A stretch of DNA of 64,000 nt, taken from positions 2,244,501-2,308,500 of the forward strand of contig JAWQEG010000003.1 in the NCBI GenBank assembly GCA_033782935.1. Reading direction: 5' to 3'. The notes under the pieces are model-generated. The model was not told the DNA's origin. It searched no databases and worked only from the letters and a program-made list of their open reading frames with translations. Made by a program: the position numbers and the translations under genes. This stretch comes from Petrolisthes cinctipes. Its lineage: Eukaryota > Arthropoda > Malacostraca > Decapoda > Porcellanidae. Positions 50,701-62,101 of the stretch are shown here, piece after piece (position 1 is the stretch's first letter; each line of letters starts with the position of its first letter).

Positions 50701-53700
50701 ACAGGCCCAAAACAAGCTGAAAATCGATATTTTAGGTGCTCAAAGTCAATATGTGCATGCATCTTCTGTACCCGTTTATATCTCAACTTCAGGCTCAAAA
50801 CACCCGAAAATTCGGTATTTTTGGGTCCTAGAAGCGATCTGTACATCCCTACTCCTAGTTAGAATGTTTTCAAGATACAGACCCAAAACATGCTCAAAAT
50901 CGATATTTTAGGTGCCCAAAAGTCGATATGTGCATGCATCTTCTGTACCCGTTTATATCTCAAATTCAGGCTCCAAACACCCGAAAATTCGATATTTTGG
51001 GATCCCAGAAGCGATATGTACATGCCTACTCAGTGCTAGAATATTTTCAAAATATAGGCCCAAAACATGCTAAAAATCGATATTTTAGGTGCCCAAAGTC
51101 GATATCTCAAATTCAGGCCCAAAACACCCAAAAATTCGATATTTCGAGGTCCCAGAAGCGATCTGTACATGCCTACTCCGTGTTAGAGTATTTTCAATAT
51201 ACGGGCCTAAAACATACTGAAAATCGATCTTTTAGGTGCCCAAAAGTCGATATGTGGATGCATCTTCTTTACCCGTTTATATCTCAAATTCAGGCTCAAA
51301 ACACCCGAAAATTCGATTTTTTGGGGTCCCAGAAGCAATCTGTACATCCCTACTCCTAGTTAGAATGTTTTCAAGATACAGACCCAAAACATGCTCAAAA
51401 TCGATATTTTAGGTGCCCAAAAGTCGATATGTGCATGCATCTTCTGTACCCGTTTATATCTCAAATTCAGGCTCAAAACACCCGAAAATTCGATATTTTG
51501 GGGTCCCAGAAGCGATCTGTACATGCCTACTCAGTGCTAGAATATTTTCAAAATATAGGCCCAAAACATGCTAAAATCGATATTTTAGGTGCCCAAAGTC
51601 GATATCTCAAATTCAGGTTCAAAACACCCAAAAATTCGATATTTTGAGGTCCCAGAAGCGATCTGTACATGCCTACTCCTTGTTAGAGTATTTTCAATAT
51701 ACAGGCCCAAAACATACTGAAAATCGATGTTTTAGGTGCCCAAAAGTCGATATGTGCATGCATCTTCTGTACCCGTTTATATCCCAAATTCAACCTCAAA
51801 ACACCCGAAAATTCGATATTTTTGGGTCCCAGAAGCGATCTGTACATGCCTACTCAGTGCTAGAATGTTTTCAAAATATACGCTCAAAACATGTTAAAAA
51901 TCGATATTTTAAGTGTCCAAAGTCGATATGTGCATGCATCATCTGTACCCGTTTATATCTCAAATTCATGCTCAAAACACCCGAAAATTCGATATTTTGG
52001 GGTCCCAGAAGTGATCTTTACATGCCTACTTAGTGCTAGAATATCTTCAAAATATAGGCCCAAAACATGCTAAAAATCGATATTTTAGGTGCCCAAAGTC
52101 GATATCTCAAATTCAGGCCCTAAACACCCGAAAATTCGATATTTTGGGGTCCCAGAAGGGAACTGTACATGCCTACTCTGTTTTAGAGTATTTTCAAAAT
52201 ACAGGCCCAAAACATACTGAAAATCGATCTTTTAGGTGACCAAAAGTCGATATGTGCATGCATCTTCTGTACCCGTTTATATCCCAAATTCAACCTCAAA
52301 ACACCCGTAAATTCGATATTTTTGGGTCCCAGAAGCGATCTGTACATCCCTACTCCTAGTTAGAATGTTTTCAAGATATAGGCTCAAAACATGTTAAAAA
52401 TCGATATTTTAAGTGTCCAAAGTCGATACCCGTTTATATCTCAAATTCAGGCTCAAAACACCCGAAAATTCGATATTTTTGGGTCCAAGAAGCGATCTGT
52501 ACATGCCTACTCCTAGTTAGAGTATTTTCAAAATACAGGCCCAAAACATGCTGAAAATCGATATTTTAGGTGCCCAAAGTCAATATGTGCATGCATCTTC
52601 TGTACCCGTTTATATCTCAAATTCAGGCTAAAAATCACCAGAAAATTCGGTATTTTTGGGTCTTAGAAGCAATATGTACATCCCTACTCCTAGTTAGAAT
52701 GTTTTCAAGATACAGACCCAAAACATGCTCAAAATCGATATTTTAGTTGCCCAAAAGTCGATATGTGCATGCATCTTCTGTACCCGTTTATATCTCAAAT
52801 TCAGACTCAAGACTCCAGAAAATTCGATATTTTGGGGTCCCAGAAGCGATCTGTACATGCCTACTCAGTGCTAGAATATTTTCATAAAATAGGCCCAAAA
52901 CATGCTAAAAATCGATATTTTAGGTGCCCAAAGTCGATATCTCAAATTCAGGCCCAAAACACCCAAAAATTCGATATTTTGGGGTCCCAGAAGCGATCTA
53001 TACATGCCTACTCCGTGTTAGAGTATTTTCAAAATACAGGCCCAAAACATACTGAAAATCGATCTTATAGGTGCCCAAAAGTCGATATGTGGATGCATCT
53101 TCTGTACCCGTTTATATCTCAAATTCAGGCTCCAAACACCCGAAAATTCGATATTTTGGGGTCCCAGAAGCGATCTGTACTTGCCTACTCCTTGTTAGAG
53201 TATTTCAAAATACAGGTCCAAAACAAGCTGAAAATCGATATTTTAGGTGACCAAAGTCAATATGTATATGCATCTTCTGCACCCGTTTATATCCCAAATT
53301 CAACCTCAAAACACCCGAAAATTCGATATTTTTGGGTCCCAGAAGCGATCTGTACATGCCTACTCAGTGCTAGAATGTTTTCAAAATATAGGCTCAAAAC
53401 ATGCTAAAAATCGATATTTTAAGTGTCCAAAGTCGATATGTGAATACATCATCTGTACCCGTTTATATCTCAAATTCAGGCTCAAAACCCCTTAAAAATT
53501 CGATAATTTGGGGTCCCAGAACTGATCTGTACAGGCCTACTTAGTGCTTGAATATTTTCAAAATATAAGCCCAAAACATGCTAAAAATCGATATTTTTGG
53601 TGCCCAAAGTCGATATCTCAAATTCAGGCCCAAAACACCCGAAAATTCGATATTTTGGGGTCCCAGAAGCGAACTGTACATGCCTACTCCGTGTTAGAGT

Positions 53701-56700
53701 ATTTTCAAAATACAGGCCCAAAACATACAGAAAATCGATCTTTTAGGTGCCCAAAAGTCGATATGTGCATGCATCTTCTGTACCCGTTTATATCTCAAAT
53801 TCAGGCTCCAAACACCCGAAAATTCGATATTTTGGGGTCCCAGAAGCAATCTGTATATACCTACTCAGATGCAGGCCCAACACATGCTGGAAATCGATAT
53901 TTTAGGTGCTCAAAGTCAACAAGTGTATGCATCTTCTGCACCCGTTTATATCTCAAATTCAACCTCAAAACACCCGAAAATTCGATATTTTTGGGTCCCA
54001 GAAGCGATCTGTACATGTCTAGTCAGTGTTAGAGTATTTTCAAAATACAGGCCCAAAACAAACTGAAAATCGATATTTTAGGTGACCAAAGTCAATATGT
54101 GTATGCATCTTCTGCACCCGTTTATATCCCAAATTCAACCTCAAAACACCCGAAAATTCGATATTTTTGGGTCCCAGAAGCGATCTGTACATGCCTACTC
54201 AGTACTAGAATATTTTCAAAATATAGGCTCAAAACATGCTAAAAATCGATATTTTAGGTGTCCAAAGTCGATATTTGCATGCATCATCTGTACCCGTTTA
54301 TATCTCAAATTCAGGCTCAAAACACCCGAAAATTCGATATTTTGGGGTCCCATAAGTGATCTGTACATGCCTACTTAGTCCTAGAATATTTTCAAAATAT
54401 AGGCCCAAAACATGCTAAAAATCGATATTTTAGGTGCCCAAAGTCGATATCTCAAATTCAGTCCTAAAACACCCAAAAATTCGATATTTTGGGGTCCCAG
54501 AAGCGATCTGTACATGCCTACTCCGTGTTAGAGTATTTTCAATATACAGACCCAAAACATACTGAAAATCGATCTTTTACGTGCCCAAAAGTCGATATGA
54601 GGATGCATTTTCTGTACCCGTTTATATCTCAAATTCAGGCACAAAACACTCGAAAATTCGATATTTTGGGGTCCCAGAAGCGATCTGTACTTGCCTACTC
54701 CGTGTTAGAGTATTTTCAAAATACAGGCCCAAAACAAACTGAAAATCGATATTTTAGGTGACCAATGTCAATATGTGTATGCATCTTCTGCACCCGTTTA
54801 TATCCCAAATTCAACCTCAAAACCCCCGAAAATTCCCTATTTTTGGGTCCCAAAAGCGATCTGTACATGTCTAGTCAGTGCTAGAATGTTTTTAAAATAT
54901 AGACACAAAACATGCTAAAAATTGATATTTTAAGTGTCCAAAGTCGATATGTGCATGCATCTTCTGTACCCGTTTATATCTCAAATTCAGGTTCAAAACA
55001 CCCGAAAATTCGATATTTTTGGGTCCCAGAAGCGATCTGTACATCCCTACTCCTAGTTAGAATGTTTTCAAGATACAGACCCAAAACATGCTCAAAATCG
55101 ATATTTTAGGTGCCCAAAAGTCGATATGTGCATGCATTTTCTGTACCTGTTTATATCTCAAATTCAGGCTCAAAACACCCTAAAATTCGATATTTTGGGG
55201 TCCCAGAAGCGATCTATACATGCCTACTCAGTGCTAGAATATTTTCAAAATATAGGCCCAAAACATGCTAAAAATCGATATTTTAGGTGCCCAAAGTCAA
55301 TATCTCAAATTCATGCCCAAAACACCCAAAAATTCGATTATTTTGGGGTCCCAGAAGCGATCTGTACATGCCTACTCCGTGTTAGAGTATTTTCAATATA
55401 CAGGCCCAAAACATACTGAAAATCGATCTTTTAGGTGCCCAAAAGTAGATATGTGGATGCATCTTCTGTGCCCGTTTATATCTCAAATTCAGGCTCAAAA
55501 CACCCGAAAATTCGATATTTTGGGGTCCCAGAAGCGATCTATACTTGCCTACTCCGTGTTAGAGTATTTTCAAAATACAGGCCCAAAACAAGCTAAAAAT
55601 CGATATTTTAGGTGACCAAAGTCAATATGTGTATGCATCTTCTGCTCCCGTTTATATCCCAAATTCAACCTCAAAACACCCGAAAATTCGATATTTTTGG
55701 GTCCCAGAAGCGTTCTGTACATGCCTACTCATTGCTAGAATGTTTTCAAAATATAGGCTCAAAACATGCTAAAAATCGATATTTTAAGTGTCCAAAGTCG
55801 ATATGTGCATGAATCATCTGTACCAATTTATATATCAAATTCAGGCTCATAACACCCGAAAATTCGATACTTTGGGGTCCCATAAGTGATCTGTACATGC
55901 CTACTTAGTGCTAGAATATTTTCAAAATATAGGCCCAAAACATGCTAAAAATCGATATTTTAGGTGCCCAAAGTCAACATGTGTATGCATCTTCTGCACT
56001 CGTTTATATCTCAAATTCAACCTCAAAACACCCGAAAATTCGATAATTTTGGGTCCCAGAAGCTATCTGTACATGTCTAGTCAGTGCTAGAATGTTTTCA
56101 AAATATAGGCTCACAACATGCTAAAAATCGATATTTTAATTGTCCAAAGTCGATATGTGCATGCATCTTCTGTACCCGTTTATATCCCAAATTCAACCTC
56201 AAAACACCCGAAAATTCGATATTTTGGGGCCCCAGAAGCGATCTGTACATGCCTATTCAGATGCAGGCCAAAACATGCTGAAAATCTATATTTTAGGTGC
56301 CCAAAGTCAACATATGTATGCATCTTGTGCACTCGTTTATATCTCAAATTCAACCTCAAAACACCCGAAAATTCGATAATTTAGGGTCCCAGAAGTGATC
56401 TGTACATGTCTAGTCAGTGCTAGAATGTTTTCAAAATATAGGCTCAAAAAATGCTAAAAATCGATATTTTAAGTGTCCAAAGTCGATACCCGTTTATATC
56501 TCAAATTCAGGCTCAATACACCCGAAAATTCGATATTTTTGGGTCCCAGAAGCGATCTGTACATGCCTACTCCTAGTTACAGTATTTTCAAAATACAGGC
56601 CCAAAACATGCTGAAAATCGATATTTTAGGTGCCCAAAGTCAATATGTGCATGCATCTTCTGTACCCGTTTATATCTCAAATTCAGGCTCAAATCACCCG

Positions 56701-59274
56701 AAAATTCGGTATTTTTGGGTCTTATAAGCAATCTGTACATCCCTACTCCTAGTTAGAATGTTTTCAAGATACAGACCCAAAACTTGCTCAAAATCGATAT
56801 TTTAGGTGCCCAAAAGTCGATATGTGCATGCATCTTCTTTACCCGTTTATATCTCAAATTCAGGCTCAAAACACCCGAAAATTCGATATTTTGGGGTCCC
56901 AGAAGCGATCTGTACATGCCTACTCAGTGCTAGAATATTTTCAAAATATAGGCCCAAAACATGCTAAAAATCGATATTTTAGGTGCCCAAAGTCGATATC
57001 TCAAATTCAGGTTCAAAACACCCAAAAATTCGATATTTTGAGGTCCCAGAAGCGATCTGTACATGCCTAATCCGTGTTAGAGTATTTTCAATATACAGGC
57101 CCAAAACATACTGAAAATCGAAGTTTTAGGTGCCCAAAAGTCGATATGTGGATGCATCTTCTTTACCCGTTTTTATCTTAAATTCAGGCTCAAAACACCC
57201 GAAAATTCGATATTTTGGGGTCCCAGAAGCGATCTGTTCTTGCCTACTCCGTGTTAGAGTATTTTCAAAATACAGGCCCAAAACATACTGAAAATCGATC
57301 TTTTAGGTGCCCAAAAGTCGATATGTGCATGCATCTTCTGTACCCGTTTATATCCCAAATTCAACCTCAAAACACCCGAAAATTCGATATTTTTGGGTCC
57401 CAGAAGCGATCTGTACATACCTACTCAGTACTAGAATATCTTCAAAATATAGGCCCAAAACATGCTAAAAATCGATATTTTAGGTGCCCAAAGTCGATAT
57501 CTCAAATTCAGGCCCTAAACACCCGAAAATTCGATATTTTGGGGTCCCAGAAGGGAACTGTACATGCCTACTCTGTTTTAGAGTATTTTCAAAATACAGG
57601 CCCAAAACATACTGAAAATCGATCTTTTAGGTGACCAAAAGTCGATATATGCATGCATCTTCTGTACCCGCTTATATCTCAAATTCAGGCTCCAAACACC
57701 CGAAAATTCGATATTTTGGGGCCCCAGAAGCGATCTGTACATGCCTATTCAGATGCAGGCCAAAACATGCTGAAAATCTATATTTTAGGAGCCCAAAGTC
57801 AACATGTGTATGCATCTTGTGCACTCGTTTATATATCAAATTCAACCTCAAAACACCCGAAAATTCGATAATTTTGGGTCCCAGAAGCGATCTGTACATG
57901 TCTAGTCAGTGCTAGAATGTTTTCAAAATATAGGCTCAAAAAATGCTAAAATCGATATTTTAAGTGTCCAAAGTCGATACCCGTTTATATCTCAAATTCA
58001 GGCTCAAAACACCCGAAAATTCGATATTTTTGGGTCCCAGAAGCGATCTGTACATGCCTACTCCTAGTTAGAGTATTTTCAAAATACAGGCCCAAAACCT
58101 GCTGAAAATCGATATTTTAGGTGCCCAAAGTCAATATGTGCATGCATCTTCTGTACCCGTTTATATCTCAAATTCAGGCTCAAAAAAACCGAAAATTCGG
58201 TATTTTTGGGTCCTAGAAGCGATCTGTACATCCCTACTCCTAGTTAGAATGTTTTCAAGATACAGACCCAAAACATGCTCAAAATCGATATTTTAGGTGA
58301 CCAAAAGTCGATATGTGAATGCATCTTCTGTACCCGTTTATATCTTAAAATCAGGCTCAAAACACCCGAAAATTCGATATTTTTGGGTTCCAGAAGCAAT
58401 CTTTACATGCCTACTCCTAGTTAGAGTATTTTCAAAATACAGGCCCAAAACATGCTGAAAATCGATATTTTAGGTGCCCAAAGTCAATATGTGCATGCAT
58501 CTTCTGTACCCGTTTATATCTCAAATTCAGGCTCAAATCACCCGAAAATTCGGTATTTTTGGGTCTTAGAAGCAATCTGTACATCCCTACTCCTAGTTAG
58601 AATGTTTTCAAGATACAGACCCAAAACTTGCTCAAAATCGATATTTTAGGTGCCCAAAAGTCGATATGTGCATGCATCTTCTGTACCCGTTTATATCCCA
58701 AATTCAGGCTCAAAACACCCGAAAATTCGATATTTTGGGGTCCCAGAAGCGATCTGTACATGCCTACTCCGTGTTAGAGTATTTTCAATATACAGGCCCA
58801 AAACATACTGAAAATCAATGTTTTAGGTGCCCAAAAGTCGATATGTGCATGCATCTTCTGTACCCGTTTATATCCCAAATTCAACCTCAAAACACCCGAA
58901 AAATCGATATTTTTGGGTCCCAGAAGCGATCTGTACATGCCTACTCAGTGCTAGAATGTTTTCAAAATATAGGCTCAAAACATGTTAAAAATCGATATTT
59001 TAAGTGTCCAAAGTCGATATGTGCATGCATCATCTGTACCCGTTTATATCTCAAATTCAGGCTCAAAACACCCGAAAATTCGATATTTTGGGGTCCCAGA
59101 AGTGATCTTTACATGCCTACTTAGTGCTAGAATATCTTCAAAATATAGGCCCAAAACATGCTAAAAATCGATATTTTAGGTGATCAAAGTCGATATCTCA
59201 AATTCAGGCCCTAAACACCCGAAAATTCGATATTTTGGGGTCCCAGAAGGGAACTGTACATGCCTACTCTGTTT
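47761..59274. repeat. Satellite array, block 6 (mosaic of higher-order units)
   Basis: These are monomers of the same family. The segment 50,021-50,510 is nearly identical to 53,544-54,030 (offset 3,523) and to 60,801-61,290. The segment from about 52,545 matches about 59,302 (offset 6,757) until about 53,400, where the offset becomes 7,257, a difference of one 500-bp trimer. A monomer class of about 157 bp, with GTCGAT joined to ACCCGTTTATATC, appears at about 52,427, 56,485 and 57,976. No gene is present. Confidence 0.85.
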
Positions 59275-62101
59275 TAGAGTATTTTCAAAATACAGGCCCA
59301 AAACATGCTGAAAATCGATATTTTAGGTGCCCAAAGTCAATATGTGCATGCATCTTCTGTACCCGTTTATATCTCAAATTCAGGCTAAAAATCACCCGAA
59401 AATTCGGTATTTTTGGGTCTTAGAAGCAATCTGTACATCCCTACTCCTAGTTAGAATGTTTTCAAGATATAGACCCAAAACATGCTCAAAATCGATATTT
59501 TAGGTGCCCAAAAGTCGATATGTGCATGCATCTTCTGTACCCGTTTATATCTCAAATTCAGGCTCAAGACTCCAGAAAATTCGATATTTTGGGGTCCCAG
59601 AAGCGATCTGTACATGCCTACTCAGTGCTAGAATATTTTCATAAAATAGGCCCAAAACATGCTAAAAATCGATATTTTAGGTGCCCAAAGTCGATATCTC
59701 AAATTCAGGCCCAAAACACCCAAAAATTCGATATTTTGGGGTCCCAGAAGCGATCTATACATGCCTACTCCGTGTTAGAGTATTTTCAAAATACAGGCCC
59801 AAAACATACTGAAAATCGATCTTATATGTGCCCAAAAGTCGATATGTGGATGCATCTTCTGTACCCGTTTATATCTCAAATTCAGGCTCCAAACACCTGA
59901 AAATTCGATATTTTGGGGTCCCAGAAGCGATCTGTACTTGCCTACTCCTTGTTAGAGTATTTCAAAATACAGGTCCAAAACAAGCTGAAAATCGATATTT
60001 TAGGTAACCAAAGTCAATATGTGTATGCATCTTCTGCACCCGTTTATATCCCAAATTCAACCTCAAAACACCCTAAAATTCGATATTTTTGGGTCCCAGA
60101 AGCGATCTGTACATGCCTACTCAGTGCTAGAATGTTTTCAAAATATAGGCTCAAAACATGCTATAAATCGATATTTTAAGTGTCCAAAGTCGATATGTGC
60201 ATGCATCATCTGTACCCGTTTATATCTCAAATTCAGACTCAAAACACTCGAAAATTCGATATTTTGGGGTCCCAGAAGTGATCTGTACATACCTACTTAG
60301 TGCTAGAATAATTTCAAAATATAGGCCCAAAACATGCTAAAAATCGATATTTTAGGTGCCCAAAGTCGATATCTCAAATTCAGGCCCAAAACACCCGAAA
60401 ATTCGATATTTTGGGGTCCCAGAAGCAAACTGTACATGCCTACTCCGTGTTAGAGTATTTTCAAAATAAAGGCCCATAAGATACTGAAAATCGATCTTTT
60501 TGGTGCCCAAAAGTCGATATGTGCATGCATCTTCTGTACCCGTTTATATCCCAAATTCATCCTCAAAACACCCGAAAATTCGATATTTTTGGGTCCCAGA
60601 AGCGATCTGTACATGCCTACTCAGTGCTAGAATGTTTTCAAAATATAGGCTCAAAACATGCTAAAAATCGATATTTTAAGTGTCCAAAGTCGATATGTGA
60701 ATACATCATCTGTACCCGTTTATATCTCAAATTCAGGCTCAAAACCCCTTAAAAATTCGATAATTTGGGGTCCCAGAACTGATCTGTACAGGCCTACTTA
60801 GTGCTAGAATATTTTCAAAATATAAGCCCAAAACATGCTAAAAATCGATATTTTTGGTGCCCAAAGTCGATATCTCAAATTCAGGCCCAAAACACCCGAA
60901 AATTCGATATTTTGGGGTCCCAGAAGCGAACTGTACATGCCTACTCCGTGTTAGAGTATTTTCAAAATACAGGCCCAAAACATACAGAAAATCGATCTTT
61001 TAGGTGCCCAAAAGTCGATATGTGCATGCATCTTCTGTACCCGTTTATATCTCAAATTCAGGCTCCAAACACCCGAAAATTCGATATTTTGGGGTCCCAG
61101 AAGCAATCTGTATATACCTACTCAGATGCAGGCCCAACACATGCTGGAAATCGATATTTTAGGTGCTCAAAGTCAACAAGTGTATGCATCTTCTGCACCC
61201 GTTTATATCCCAAATTCAACCTCAAAACACCCGAAAATTCGATATTTTTGGGTCCCAGAAGCGATCTGTACATGTCTAGTCAGTGCTAGAATATTTTTAA
61301 AATATAGGTTCAAAACATCCCAAAAAATCGATATTTTAAGTGTCCAAAGTCGATATGTGCATGCATCTTCTGTACCCGTTTATATCTCAAATTCAGGCTC
61401 AAAACACCCGAAAATTCGATATTTTGGGGTCTCAGAAGTGATCTTTACATGCCTACTTAGTGCTAGAATATCTTCAAAATATAGGCCCAAAACATGCTAA
61501 AAATCGATATTTTAGGTGCCCAAAGTCGATATCTCAAATTCAGGCCCTAAACACCCGAAAATTCGATATTTTGGGGTCCCAGAAGGGAACTGTACATGCC
61601 TACTCTGTTTTAGAGTATTTTCAAAATACAGGCCCAAAACATACTGAAAATCGATCTTTTAGGTGACCAAAAGTCGATATGTGCATGCATCTTCTGTACC
61701 CGTTTATATCTCAAATTCAGGCTCCAAACACCCGAAAATTCGATGTTTTGGGGCCCCAGGAGCGATCTGTACATGCCTATTCAGATGCAGGCCAAAACAT
61801 GCTGAAAATCTATATTTTAGGTGCCCAAAGTCAACATGTGTATGCATCTTGTGTACTCGTTTATATCTCAAATTCAACCTCAAAACACCCGAAAATTCGA
61901 TAATTTAGGGTCCCAGAAACGATCTGTACATGTCTAGTCAGTGCTAGAATGTTTTCATAATATAGGTTCAAAAAATGCTAAAAATCGATATTTTAAGTGT
62001 CCAAAGTCGATACCCGTTTATATCTCAAATTCAGGCTCAAAACACCCGAAAATTCGATATTTTTGTGTCCCAGAAGCGATCTGTACATGCCTACTCCTAG
62101 T
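59275..62101. repeat. 2,827-bp higher-order repeat, copy 1
   Basis: Positions 2,827 bp apart match nearly base for base: 59,281/62,108, 59,520/62,347, 60,019/62,846 and 60,519/63,346. It holds the rare CAGGCTAAAAATCACCCG and AAAACCCCTTAAAAATTCG variants and one ~157-bp monomer (about 62,010). Confidence 0.85.
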
